Shown here in pieces: positions 1 to 11,255 of a stretch of DNA of 64,000 nucleotides. Source of the DNA: Neopestalotiopsis rosae (Eukaryota > Ascomycota > Sordariomycetes > Amphisphaeriales > Sporocadaceae). Position 1 is the first letter of the stretch. The number at the start of each line of letters is the position of its first letter. A model generated the notes under the pieces. The model was not told where the DNA came from and did no database searches. It saw only the letters and a list, made by a program, of their open reading frames with translations. The stretch covers positions 3,720,001 through 3,784,000 of the forward strand of contig JALGAS010000005.1 in the NCBI GenBank assembly GCA_023078685.1. Reading direction: 5' to 3'. The position numbers were made by a program, and so were the translations under genes.

Positions 1-2363
1 CGTAAGGTCAAGCTGGTGCAAGGTTCAGTCCTGAGTATCGATTACCCGGTACCCAGTGCTATCCGAAATGCTGTCCAGGCCAAGTACAAGGATGTTGAGG
101 GCGGAACTGGCGAGTTCACCAACATGCGTTATACCGCAGCTACTTGCGACCCCAACGACTTCACCCTCAAGAACGGTTACGATTTGCGACCAAGAATGTA
201 CAACAGACACACGGAACTGCTCATTGCAATTACCTACTACAACGAAGACAAGATGCTTCTGTCCCGTACCCTCCATGGTGTCATGCAGAACATTCGCGAC
301 ATTGTCAACCTGAAGAAGTCAACCTTCTGGAACAAGGGTGGTCCCGCGTGGCAGAAGATTGTTGTCTGTATGGTCTTTGACGGTATTGACAAGGCCGACA
401 AGGAGGGTCTTGACGTCCTGGCTACCGTTGGTATCTACCAGGATGGTGTTGTCAAGAAGGATGTCAACGGCAAGGAGACCGTTGCTCACATTTTCGAGTA
501 CACTACGCAGCTCTCCGTGACACCCAACCAGCAGCTTATTCGGCCCATGGATGATAGTCCCCAGACGCTGCCACCTGTGCAGATGATCTTCTGTTTGAAG
601 CAGAAGAACACCAAGAAGATCAACTCTCACCGTTGGCTGTTCAACGCTTTTGGCAGAATTCTCAACCCCGAGGTCTGTATTCTGCTCGATGCCGGTACCA
701 AGCCCGGCGCCAAGTCTCTGCTCGCCCTTTGGGAGGGTTTCTACAACGACAAGGATCTCGGTGGTGCTTGTGGTGAAATTCACGCCATGTTGGGCAAGGG
801 CGGCAAGAAGCTGCTTAACCCCTTGGTCGCTGTCCAGAACTTTGAGTACAAGATCTCCAACATTCTGGACAAGCCCCTGGAGAGTTCGTTCGGATACGTC
901 TCTGTGTTGCCCGGTGCTTTCTCGGCCTACCGATTCCGTGCCATCATGGGTCGTCCTCTGGAGCAGTACTTCCACGGTGATCATACACTCTCCAAGATAC
1001 TGGGTAAGAAAGGTATCGAGGGTATGAACATTTTCAAGAAGAATATGTTCTTGGCCGAGGATCGTATCCTCTGTTTCGAGCTGGTCGCCAAGGCCGGCTC
1101 CAAGTGGCACTTGACGTACATCAAGGCCGCAAAGGGTGAGACTGATGTTCCCGAAGGAGCACCCGAATTCATCTCGCAGCGACGAAGATGGCTGAACGGT
1201 TCCTTCGCCGCCTCTCTTTACTCGCTGATGCATTTCGGTCGTATGTACAAGAGTGGCCACAACATTGTCCGCATGTTCTTCTTCCACGTACAACTGATCT
1301 ACAACGTTGTACAAGTCATCTTCACCTGGTTCTCTCTGGCTTCTTACTACCTCACTACAACGGTTATCATGGATCTTGTCGGTACTCCCACTGCTCCCGG
1401 CCCTGTCAGCTCGGAACGTCACGGTTGGCCTTTTGGTGATACGGCAACACCTATCATCAACTTGGTTCTGAAGTATCTCTACGTGGCCTTTGTCATCATG
1501 CAGTTCATTCTTGCGCTTGGTAACCGTCCCAAGGGTTCCAAGTGGCAGTACATTCTGTCATTTGCCTACTTCGGTTTCGTCCAGATGTATCTGCTCATTC
1601 TGTCCTTCTACCTGGTCATCAACGCCTTCATCACCAATCCAGACATCAATCTTGGCGATGATTTGGCCCAGCTTTTGACAGGAAGGTCTCAGATCGCCAT
1701 CATCTTGCTCGCTCTGCTTGCTACATTCGGTCTGTACTACGTCGCGTCCTTCTTGTACTTGGACCCATGGCACATGTTCCACTCCTTCCCGGCATATCTG
1801 GTTCTGATGTCGACTTACATCAACATTCTCATGGTTTACGCTTTCAACAACTGGCACGATGTTTCTTGGGGTACCAAGGGATCTGACAAAGCTGATGCTC
1901 TACCGTCCGCACAAGTCGTCAAAACAGAAAAGGGTGAAGCCGCTATTGAGGAAATTGACAAGCCGCAAGAGGATATTGACAGTCAGTTCGAGGCTACTGT
2001 CAAGCGTGCCCTTGCACCCTTCGTCGAGGAGGAGGAGAAGGAGGAGAAGGAACTGGACGATTCGTACAAGTCTTTCAGAACTTCCCTGGTCCTGGCTTGG
2101 CTCTTCATGAACGCCCTTCTCATTGTCGTCCTCACCAGCGACAGCTTCAACACATTTGGTATCGGAGTAAGTTTAACAATGCAAAAAACTTGTTTATAGA
2201 ATCACCTCATGCTAACCTGTAATAGGCTACCACCACCACGAGAACTGCAGCCTACTTCCAGTTCCTGCTGATTGCCACAGCCGTCCTCGCATTCGTCCGT
2301 TTCATCGGTTGCTTGTGGTTCCTCGGCAAGACCGGTCTCATGTGCTGCTTCTCGCGACGATAA
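1..2363 (+). CDS. Class III chitin synthase (5' end outside window)
   Basis: Membrane glycosyltransferase polymerising UDP-GlcNAc into cell-wall chitin. The frame is open from base 1, so the N-terminus lies upstream. The visible part starts with the conserved N-terminal chitin synthase segment ([10 protein letters not shown]) and carries the catalytic GT2 core, including an EDR motif near 1055 and QRRRW at 1177-1191. A cluster of hydrophobic helices follows (about 1270-1880) and a last pair sits at the C-terminus. Exon 1 ends at 2166. An intron at 2167-2225 (GTAAGT...TAG) joins in phase to a final exon 2226-2363 ending CFSRR-stop. The acidic loop near 2020-2065 (EEEEKEEKE) is typical of class III. 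Class III enzymes (A. nidulans ChsB, M. oryzae Chs1, N. crassa chs-1) serve hyphal tip growth. Class is assigned from remembered family sequence, function confidently. Confidence 0.95.
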
Positions 2364-3428
2364 ACTGGCTTCTGCTGGCAAGCCGCAAAAGCAGTTCTTA
2401 ATACCTGCCATTATTCAAGCAGCGCTTGAGGCTGATTACGACGAGCATGTGGCGTCTCCGGGAGTACAACAACTTCTGCTGTACTGGATATGATATGGAA
2501 GAAAGATCTCTTGGTTGGGATCTAGGATGATGTACCCATGGTCAAATAAAAAGAAAAGGGGCTTGCGCTGGCTCCGAGGATCATCAGACACTCTTTCACA
2601 CAATGAGTGGCATTGTTTCAGGCGTTCTATAATTCCCTTTAGAGATCAGATCCGGTATTTCATGTAATTTGTCACGAATACATAATGCATTTTAGTACAA
2701 ATTTAAGCTTTCTCTCTTGTCTCTATATTGTTGGTGTTGCTCTGTATCCGTGATAGGTTCACTTCCGAATGGCCTATGCATACATAGTCAAAGTAACACC
2801 AAGTTTGCAAATTTGCAATATCCAAGATCTCGGGCAGAAGCACGTCAGCATGCAAGCAACCGGACAGTTTGACAGTCAAGCCAACTCAAAAGAATAAACA
2901 AACAATGAGCCGGTACATATTTCTAGTCTTGATTTTACTATCATGCATGACGACTTTGGACAACCATTGAGTGACAAGAATTGTGCACGGGCCAGTTTCT
3001 GCCTGACTCGGAAGGAGCGTTTATCAGGCTGAGACCCAAACCGCTTCTTTGCTCCCAAGGGCGTGGCGAGGCTTTCCTAGGATTTTTTATTTTTATTTTT
3101 TAATTCCACGCTGCATTCCTTTCTGCCTGTACATACTCTGAATCTGTACTTGGGGGAACATTTCGTGACCCGGAAAAGTTCGATTATCAGCAGCAGAGAC
3201 GACACAAGCTTCAATCGAACCAGACCATCACTACCTGGCTAGGTACCTACTACTTGCCTGCATTACCCCACCAAGCACAGGCAGTGACCGACCACACGCG
3301 ACCGACCGCCACAACGGTTGCGTTGCTTGCGACTTATCGTCCCAATCTCCCCGCGCCGTCATAAGTCACCAAAATCATTCCTGCGTCGAGCAACCTTTTC
3401 TTCGGCGATACGTCACACAACCGCCAAG
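2364..3428. other. Intergenic: chs 3' region and UBC12 promoter
   Basis: No coding frame is supported here. An AATAAA-like polyadenylation signal lies at about 2545. An A/T run (about 3080-3103) and a pyrimidine-rich leader (about 3330-3428) precede the UBC12 start. Confidence 0.6.
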
Positions 3429-4156
3429 ATGTTGAAGATCTGGTCTATGGTACGCGATTTGTGGCATTATACCTAGACAGACCGGTCGTGGCTAACATCT
3501 TGTAGAAAAAGGAGCAGCAAAAGGCTGACAACGCCGATGCGCTGAGCGGCAAGAAGAGGAAAGTCAAGGCTGCCGAGCTGCGAGTTCACAAGGGTAAGAC
3601 ACGCATGATCCGAGATTTGACTGAACCAGCGCGACTGGTAGCCATGGCTACAAGAGACTGACATGCCTTGTCTGACGTTTTAGATCTGGCCGAGTTGTCG
3701 TTACCACAGACCATGAAACTCGAGTACGCCGACCCAGACGACATTCTCAACTTCAAAGTCATCATCACACCCGACGTCGGCTACTACGTCGGCGGCAAGT
3801 TCTCCTTTGATGTTGCTGTCCCCCAATCCTATCCTCACGAGCCTCCAAAGGTGCGTTGCGAACCGACCATTTATCACCCCAATATCGATCTGGAGGGCAA
3901 GGTGTGCCTGAACATCCTGCGAGAGGAATGGAAGCCTGTTCTCAACCTCAACGCTGTCTTCATTGGTCTTCAGTTTCTCTTCGACCACCCCAATGAACTG
4001 GATCCGCTCAACAAGGACGCTGCCAAAGATTTGTCAGACAGCAAAAGGAATGAGAGCTCGCGCCGCGGCAAGACCAATTTCGAACAGAACGTTGCAACTT
4101 CGATGAGTGGCGGCAAGTTTGGGGGAGTCGAGTATAGTCGGGTCTTGATCGACTAG
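3429..4156 (+). CDS. UBC12: NEDD8-conjugating enzyme Ubc12
   Basis: E2 enzyme that carries NEDD8/Rub1 by thioester and passes it to cullins, activating SCF-type ligases. Three exons: 3429-3449, 3506-3593, 3684-4156, giving 193 aa. The tiny first exon encodes the MLKIWSM N-terminus, the Ubc12-specific tail that docks the NEDD8 E1. A basic stretch (GKKRKVK, about residues 22-28) precedes the UBC fold. The E2 signature is intact: HPN at 101-103 and catalytic Cys111 in GKVCLNIL, followed by the WKP.LNL segment. The C-terminal part (SMSGGKFGG...) matches fungal Ubc12, but about 14 charged residues (around DSKRNESSRRGKTN) are inserted before it. Recognition is strong; start and splices are supported by family-like sequence. 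Confidence 0.93.
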
Positions 4157-5631
4157 AGGATTTGACGAACTCGGAGTCATGACGAGACATTCGGCCCGCC
4201 AACCACGCCGGTACCGCCCATGATGCCGGTCGGACTGGAGGTTCGGCGGCCCAAGGCAGCTCAAGGCCGTACTCGTCACCTACGCGATCCACGCAGTCCG
4301 ATATCGTCGGCCGGCCCATGCCGATTATTGCAAATCGCCTACTTAGTCTCTATACTCAGGCTCGGCGACTTGTACAGCTTAAGTCTCTTTCGCATATTCT
4401 TCCAATACCTACCTGTGGCGGCCAAGGGACTGAGATGAGGAGAAATGACATCCCTTTCCCTGTCTGACACATAGATTGAAGCTGATGCCGGGGGGTGTCG
4501 TTTCTCGAGGCGGCAAATCAATAGTACGTACCTAGAACCTAGAAGTGTTCATACATGCATTTGCTCGTGGCGTTTTTTTCCCAGCAGCGTAGAGACAGAC
4601 AGACAGACAGACAGACAGAGAGGCAGGCCGTCAAGATGAGGAAATATGGTCTGGTCGCATCGAGCATCATATCTCAGCTCAGCTCAGCGTTTGTCATTTA
4701 TTTTCTAATGTTGTTTCTCGCAAGCACTTTGTAGCATGGCATGATGGCATGGCAATATAGTTGTGCTCACCCATAGAGATTGAATACTTATACATTCGGG
4801 ACCGTGGTTCAAAGAGTGTACCGGCCCCAACAATATGTGTAACAAGTCATGTTTCATGACCTCGGCAAAGGCCATACAGTAAGCACACGAATAGTAAACG
4901 CAGATTATGATTGTTTTGTTGTGATTCGTCTCTGGTAGAGTCCCATGTTCGGCGGGTGCGGCCAGGGTATGGCTGCCGTTCTTGTTTGTCTAGTTCTAGT
5001 GTAGTGTAGTGAGCGGATGGCTTATTGGGTCAGTGAGCATTTGGGGGCTCCATGACTGGTGACTGGTCTGACTGGGCTGCTGGCAAGTCGGTAAAGTACG
5101 GAGCAATGAGTTGGGGGCCCAGTTCTTTTGAGAGAGCTTGAGAGCCTCGAGACCATTGTGAGGGCGAGCCAAGGAAGGGGGAAACTCCATGGGAAGGCAT
5201 GGGAAGCCAACTGGAGATTGGTCCAACGCGATCTCGCATCCAAAGTCCCGCTATTGCTTAGGGAGACAGCGGGCGTGATTGGCCCGACTGACAGCGCAGG
5301 GTCTCGATATACCAGACGAGCCACACGTACCCCAGTGGGCACGGGCCAACCGGGGCAAGCTAGCTAAGGTTCATGTCAGGACTCAGAACCCACAACTGGC
5401 TTTCACCGCAGACAGCCCGAGCGCCGAAGTCGCTGGGCAACTGGGGAGCCATTGGGATTTGTGGGAGCGCAGCTACTCGACGCTCCGATCCCAGAAAAAT
5501 TTCTGACCGAGCTTCGCTCTACTGAGAAAATAGTACATAATTCTCCCGTCAGTAAATAAGACATCGTCTTCCTCATTACCTGATCCTCACCTCCAGACAG
5601 ATCTCCACTCCCACAGTACACACCCGCAAAG
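4157..5631. other. Intergenic between UBC12 and ILV5
   Basis: No supported gene. It holds a six-copy AGAC tetranucleotide tract near 4593-4618 and the ILV5 promoter and leader. I looked for a perfect Gcn4/Cpc1 TGACTCA upstream of ILV5 and did not see one. Confidence 0.55.
4593..4618. repeat. (AGAC)6 microsatellite
   Basis: Six tandem copies of AGAC lie in the region downstream of UBC12. Confidence 0.85.
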
Positions 5632-7151
5632 ATGGCCTCCAAATCATTCTCCAAGGCGCTCCGCCCCATGGCCCGCCAGTTGGCTACTCCCGCCGTCTCG
5701 CGCCGCACCTTTGTTGCTGCTGCCAACGGCGCCGTGAGAGCCACTGCCGCCAAGGGTGCTGCCCGTCCCGTCGTTGCCAGACAGCAGGTTCGTGGTGTTA
5801 AGACCATTGACTTTGCCGGTGTCAAGGAGGACGTCTACGGTAAGCTTCTCTTCTCGCTCAATTGGCAATCTTGCAACCCGCGAGTCCTCGCCGAAGCTCG
5901 AGAAGTGTGATTTTTGGCTGACGAAAAATCTTTCACAACTACAGAGCGTGCCGACTGGCCCAAGGAGAAGCTCCTGGTGAGTCATTTCTACTCAAGAGAC
6001 AATTCAATTGAGTTCATCAACCATCCCCCGATGGCTCAATTGATGCTCTCTTGTTCAATTCGAGAGATATCAACTTGGTGACTGACACTCTTTATAGGAG
6101 TTCTTCAAGAACGACACCCTCGCCCTCATCGGCTACGGTTCGCAAGGTCACGGTCAGGGTCTTAACCTCCGTGACAACGGCCTGAACGTCATCATCGGTG
6201 TCCGAAAGAACGGTCAGTCGTGGCAGGACGCCCTGCAGGATGGCTGGGTTGAGGGCAAGAACCTGTTCGAGGTCGACGAGGCCATCTCCCGCGGCACCGT
6301 CATCATGAACCTGCTCTCCGATGCTGCCCAGTCCGAGACCTGGCCCGCCCTCAAGCCCCAGATCACCAAGGGCAAGACCCTCTACTTCTCCCACGGTTTC
6401 TCCCCCGTCTTCAAGGACGTTACCAAGGTCGATGTTCCCACCGACGTTGATGTCATCCTCGTCGCCCCCAAGGGTTCCGGCCGTACCGTCCGCTCTCTCT
6501 TCCGTGAGGGCCGTGGTATCAACTCCTCCTTCGCTGTCTACCAGGACGTCACTGGCCAGGCCAAGGAGAAGGCTATCGCCCTCGGTGTCGCCGTCGGTTC
6601 CGGCTACCTCTACGAGACCACCTTTGAGAAGGAGGTCTACTCTGACCTTTACGGTGAGCGTGGCTGCTTGATGGGTGGTATCCACGGTATGTTCCTCGCC
6701 CAGTACGAGGTTCTCCGTGAGCGTGGCCACAGCCCCAGCGAGGCCTTCAACGAGACCGTTGAGGAGGCTACCCAGTCCCTCTACCCTCTCATTGGTGCCA
6801 ACGGTATGGACTGGATGTACGAGGCTTGCTCCACCACTGCCCGCCGTGGTGCCATTGACTGGACCCCCAAGTTCAAGGATGCCCTGAAGCCCGTCTTCAA
6901 CGACCTCTACAACTCCGTCCACGACGGTACCGAGACCCAGCGATCCCTCGACTACAACGGCCAGAAGGACTACAGACAGAAGTTCGAGGCCGAGATGGAG
7001 GAGATCCGCAACCTCGAGATCTGGAGAGCTGGCAAGGCCGTCCGGTATGTACATTTCAAGCCATTCAAAGTCATGGCCTTCCTTTTTATTAAAGTATCTT
7101 ATTGGCTAACATCATTTCCACAGTTCTCTCCGCCCCGAGAACCAGAAGTAA
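5632..7151 (+). CDS. ILV5: Ketol-acid reductoisomerase, mitochondrial
   Basis: Second step of valine and isoleucine synthesis (also feeding leucine): Mg- and NADPH-dependent isomeroreduction of acetolactate or acetohydroxybutyrate in mitochondria. Four exons: 5632-5839, 5945-5976, 6098-7044, 7124-7151, giving 404 aa, the usual fungal length. Residues 1-60 are Arg/Ser/Ala-rich without acidic residues, a typical presequence. The Rossmann motif GYGSQG comes early in exon 3 (about 6130-6150). The acetohydroxyacid isomeroreductase catalytic domain follows (KGSGRTVRSLF; metal-binding region ETTFEKEVYSDLYGERG; SGxxMGG-like GCLMGG). The last exon encodes only SLRPENQK-stop. Start is the first ATG, preceded by a pyrimidine-rich leader. 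Codon use is strongly biased to C-ending codons, as expected for a highly expressed gene. Confidence 0.97.
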
Positions 7152-8058
7152 GCGGTTGGTGTTCAATTTGTGATGGGTTAGTATCTGGATGGAAGGGCAT
7201 CATTGGCTTGTGCTTGTACTTGTACATGGGGACTCCCATGAAAAATCTCTCGAGGGATCTTTGGGATACGGGCCAAAAAGTTATCTATTTGGGCTCGACT
7301 TGATTCGGGTGTTACATAGAGCGGGTTTCTTTCTGGCGTCTTTCAAAAAAAACCAGCAGCACGTTATAGCTGAATGAGACAAGGTCATACTACTACACTA
7401 AACTTGTGTGTGTGTTTCTGTTCCTTGGAAACACCTTGAGTGCCTCCGCTATCGGCTGCAGCTTGTGATTGGCAATTGATGCAACCTCATTTGGCCCCCC
7501 AGACTTTCCTACTGCTTCCACAATCAAGCGGATTGGTCGCCTATTACCGGGCCAGTAGCCCATTACATTCTCGACCCGACGCCATTGAACTGGGTGGCGT
7601 TAGTCGGAGGTAATAGTTGTCCATTTTGAGACATGTCCTGCCTTTTTACTCCAAGATTATCCAGTCCCTATTCCTCTATTGAGGCGTATAGTCGTCCATT
7701 CTATTCAGAGCACGTTTCTAAGTTCTTCCATCTGTATGTTTGCCGATAATAGGTTCAAACGTATCATATTTGTCGCCTAATTCGAAAGACAACTTAGATA
7801 TCTTATCTAAACATATCTCTCCAGTTTCCCCCGCTCTCTCCACCCTGAGCAGTCTATACTAGGCAGCCAGGGCCCCCAGGATCTCACTACACAACATACC
7901 TCGTGATTTCTTCATTTTACTCATCACATTGAAGTTTTATTTCGCAAGTACAATTTCCAAAACGCAAAAAGGAGATTTTTCCTACAAGAGGACAAGGACA
8001 AGAGAGGGAAGAGCAATTGGCTTGTGTATATCCACCAAATAAGAAAGGAAAAAAGAAA
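7152..8058. other. Intergenic: ILV5 3' region and upstream region of PLP enzyme
   Basis: No supported coding frame. The last 100 bases before 8059 are A-rich and likely the leader of the next gene. Confidence 0.55.
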
Positions 8059-9731
8059 ATGGCCGACCCCAGCACATGCCCTCCGCTGACGCGGGCCTCG
8101 GTGGTGGCGGCCCGCGAGCTCATCCAGCCGTACATACACCACACGCCGACGCTGACCAACGCGACGCTGACGCGGCTGGCGAGCACGCCGCGGACCGAGG
8201 ACGAGCTTGCCGGGTCCGAGTGGGAGAAGAAGAAGAAGGAGAAGGAGGAGGAGCAGGGGGAGGATGGAACCAGCAGTGCAGCAAAACCCGTTATGCGGCT
8301 TTGGTTCAAGTGTGAGAACCTCCAGAGGATTGGCGCCTTCAAGGTTCGAGGGGCTTTTCGTGAGTAACTTCTATTTTTTTCATGTTATTTTCCCCCTTAC
8401 TCTTTCCTGCTGTGAAGTGACAAGAGACTGTAATCTTGTCCGGGTCAGTGTTGGATGATTTCATAATATTGGGAAAATAATCATCGAGATGAGGTAGTGG
8501 GCATTCAAGAGTGCAGGTTAGGTTTGGTGGGTGGGTGTATCCCCGGACGAGAGGAAGCGAAGGCCTACACGTTGGGGGAAGGATACTGCCACGATAAAAC
8601 GGTCACGAGCTCGTTGGTGATCTCGCAGAGCAGATGAAAAGGACTTTACTAATATTGGAAAATCTGCAGATGCTATAGAACGCCTGAAGAAAGAGCCTGG
8701 TTGGCTGGCTGGCGGCGGAGCAGAAAAGGGCGTGGTGACGCATAGCTCAGGTAAGATGACTACATTTCTTCTCAGAAAGAAATCATGACAGTATAGATAC
8801 CTATACACATGATTCTTCCTTCCCTTGTTGAAAACATCCAACTCACAGGTATCATATAGGAAACCACGCACAAGCCCTGGCCCTGGCGGCCCGCACCAAC
8901 GGCATCCCGGCCTACATAGTCATGCCGTCCATCTCGCCGCCGCCCAAGATCGCCGCCACGCGGGGGTACGGCGCCAACGTCATCTTTAGCGGCTCGACCT
9001 CGGTCGAGCGCGAGGCCGTCTGCGGCCGCGTCATCTCCGAGACGGGCGCCCGCCTCGTCCCGCCCTACGACCACCCGGACATCGTCCTGGGCCAGGGCAC
9101 CCTGGGGCTGGAGCTGCAGGAGGACGCGGCCCGGATGATGGCCGAGGCAGAGGCCGAGGGGGAGGACAAGTCAAAGACGGTAGACGGCGGAAAACAGACG
9201 GGCGGGGGCAAAAGGGGCCTCGACATCATCCTGGCCCCCTGCGGCGGCGGCGGCATGCTCTCGGGCGTGGCGCTGTCGTGCGAGGGGACGGGGATCCGCG
9301 TCTTCGGGTGCGAGCCGTCGCACGAGGGGGCCGACGACGCCAAGCGCGGGTTCGAGAGCGCCGAGGGCCGGCGCGTCGAGGTGGTCAAGACGCTGACCGT
9401 CGCCGACGGCCTGCGCACCCCCGTCGGCGCCGTCCCTTGGTCCGTGATCCGCGAGCGCGGCCTCGTGGAGGGGTTCTACAGCGTCGCCGAGGTCGAGATC
9501 AAGCGGGCGCTCCGCCTCGTCCTCGAGCGCTTCAAGATGGTCGTCGAGCCTAGCGCCTGCGTGCCCCTGGCCGTGGCCTTGTACAATGAGGACTTTCGAG
9601 CCCGGATCCAGAGGGAGTATGGCGACGGTGGCGCCAATGTCGGTGTCGTCTTTAGTGGAGGAAATTTGGATCTGGAAGTTCTCGCCAAGATTGTCATGGA
9701 GGGAAAGACTGATGGGCCGGAGAAGAATTAG
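8059..9731 (+). CDS. Serine racemase / threonine dehydratase-like PLP enzyme
   Basis: Fold type II PLP enzyme of the serine/threonine dehydratase family. It is closest in pattern to eukaryotic serine racemase and yeast Sry1 (3-hydroxyaspartate dehydratase). Three exons: 8059-8359, 8670-8750, 8860-9731, giving 417 aa. The Schiff-base lysine is Lys95 in GAFKVRGAF. The substrate loop is SSGNHAQ at 126-132, split by an intron. The phosphate-binding loop is the glycine-rich CGGGGMLSG encoded around 9240-9265. The family segment PPYDHPDIVLGQGT is intact. Two charged low-complexity inserts are unusual: residues about 47-75 (Lys/Glu-rich) before the lysine, and about 25 residues before the glycine loop. 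The large exon is very GC-rich at third positions. Exact substrate (racemase, Thr/Ser deaminase or hydroxyaspartate dehydratase) cannot be read from sequence. Confidence 0.9.
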
Positions 9732-9905
9732 CTAGAGCAAGGATTCTGAGAGATAAATTGACATCGTTAATTCATTGGTGTTGTTCATGTCACAAAGTGT
9801 CTTCAGTGTCTGTTCCTGTAAACTTTTTGCTTTGTGTATTCGTTCTATTTTTGTTCCAATTTTCTCCTTTTCTTATTCCTCATACTTCAAGTCGGCAATA
9901 GACTT

Positions 9906-11255
9906 TTACAAGGGCAGTCTCTCGTGCTTGAACCTCTTCTGCCCCTCGCCCTCGCCATAGTCGGCCGTCAGCTGCCCGGCGCCCCGGATCTTGTACTTGT
10001 AAATCATGAGGCCCTCGAGGCCGACGGGGCCGCGCGAGTGGATCTTGTTGGTGCTGATGCCGACCTCGGTGCCAAAGCCGTAGCGCATGCCGTCGGCGAG
10101 GCGCGTGGGCGCGTTCCAGTAGACTCCCGCGGCGTCGACTGCCGACATGAAGCGCTCGGCCAGCTCCTTCGACGACGTCAGGATGGCGTCGGTATGCTTG
10201 GAGCCGTGCGTGTTGATATGGATGATGGCGTCCTCGAGGCCTGAGACGGTCTTGACGGCCAGGTCCAGCGAGAGGAACTCGGTATCGTAGTCGGCGTCCT
10301 GGGCGTCCACGATGAACTTTTCGGCGCCCGAGAGCTGCTTGCTGGCCAGCGCGGCCTTGCTCTTGGCGTCGCAGTGAAGAGTGACGCCCTTGGCAATGAG
10401 CGCCTCGGCCGCGGCAGGCAGCAGTGTGTCTAGGGCCGACTCTTGTACCAGCAGAGTCTCGAGGCTGTTGCAGGCGGCAGGGTAGCTGGTCTTGGAGTCA
10501 ACAATGACGCCTGCTGCTAGCTTGGCGTCTGCCGACTCTTCCAGGTACATGGAACACAGTCCATCGGCGTGGCCCAGAACCGGAATCTTGGTCGATGACT
10601 TGATGTATCGTACCAGCTCGTTGCCGCCCCGAGGAATGACCAGGTCGATATACTTATCCAGGGCAAGGAGCTGCGGGATCACATCTCTCGTCGTGACCAG
10701 CTGCACGGCACCATTGGGCACCTGTGTCTTCTCCAATGCCTGGGAGATGACCTTGGAAATGGCAATGAATGATTCTGTCGATTCCTTTCCGCCCTTGAGG
10801 ATGGCTGCATTGCCAGACTTGACGGCCAGCGAGGCGATATTGGCAATGACCTCGGGCCGTGCCTCAAAGATGATCAACAAGACACCGATTGGGCAAGTGA
10901 CCCGCTCCAATTCCAAGTTGTCGTCCAATTTTGTCCGCAACGTGACCTTGCCCACCGGGTCCTCCAAGTCCCGAACATCGAGAATGCCCTTGAGCATGTC
11001 CTCCCACTTGCCCTTCTTGTTGAGGTCCAGCCGGGCAACGAGACTCTGGCTCAGCTCGCCATTGGAGGCAGCCTTGCGGGCCAGCTCAAGGTCGCGGGCA
11101 TTGGCGGCCAGAATTTCGTCCCGGGCCGCCGTCAGACCCGAGTGGATCGCTGTCAGGGCGTCGTTCCGTGCAGACGCCGGGAGCGTAGCCAGAATGTGGG
11201 ATGCGCTCTTGGCCGACTGCGCGGCGTCGACCGGAGATGCGTTGGTCAGAGACAT
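9906..11255 (-). CDS. PRO2: Gamma-glutamyl phosphate reductase (glutamate-5-semialdehyde dehydrogenase)
   Basis: Reduces gamma-glutamyl phosphate to glutamate semialdehyde with NADPH, the second proline-biosynthetic step. Single exon of 449 aa, about the family length. ALDH-fold landmarks are visible: the cofactor-binding segment PIGVLLIIFEARPEV (122-136), the ILKGGKES loop (152-159), IPRGG (207-211) and the catalytic cysteine in TSYPAACNSLE at Cys262. The C-terminal GPVGLEGLM and TADYG motifs are intact. It is convergent with the PLP enzyme, with about 175 bp between stops. A perfect TGACTCA lies about 420 bp upstream, which would fit general amino acid control. Start is the ATG followed by SLTNASPVDA. 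Confidence 0.96.
   Translation of the reverse strand: MSLTNASPVDAAQSAKSASHILATLPASARNDALTAIHSGLTAARDEILAANARDLELARKAASNGELSQSLVARLDLNKKGKWEDMLKGILDVRDLEDPVGKVTLRTKLDDNLELERVTCPIGVLLIIFEARPEVIANIASLAVKSGNAAILKGGKESTESFIAISKVISQALEKTQVPNGAVQLVTTRDVIPQLLALDKYIDLVIPRGGNELVRYIKSSTKIPVLGHADGLCSMYLEESADAKLAAGVIVDSKTSYPAACNSLETLLVQESALDTLLPAAAEALIAKGVTLHCDAKSKAALASKQLSGAEKFIVDAQDADYDTEFLSLDLAVKTVSGLEDAIIHINTHGSKHTDAILTSSKELAERFMSAVDAAGVYWNAPTRLADGMRYGFGTEVGISTNKIHSRGPVGLEGLMIYKYKIRGAGQLTADYGEGEGQKRFKHERLPL

Noticed and set aside
319..1422. 367-codon open frame on the minus strand within the chitin synthase
   Set aside because: It is an antisense shadow of strongly codon-biased coding sequence; its translation has no domain character.
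6092..7054. 320-codon minus-strand frame over ILV5
   Set aside because: Antisense shadow of a highly biased gene. The Val/Leu/Gly-rich translation is the mirror of its codon use.
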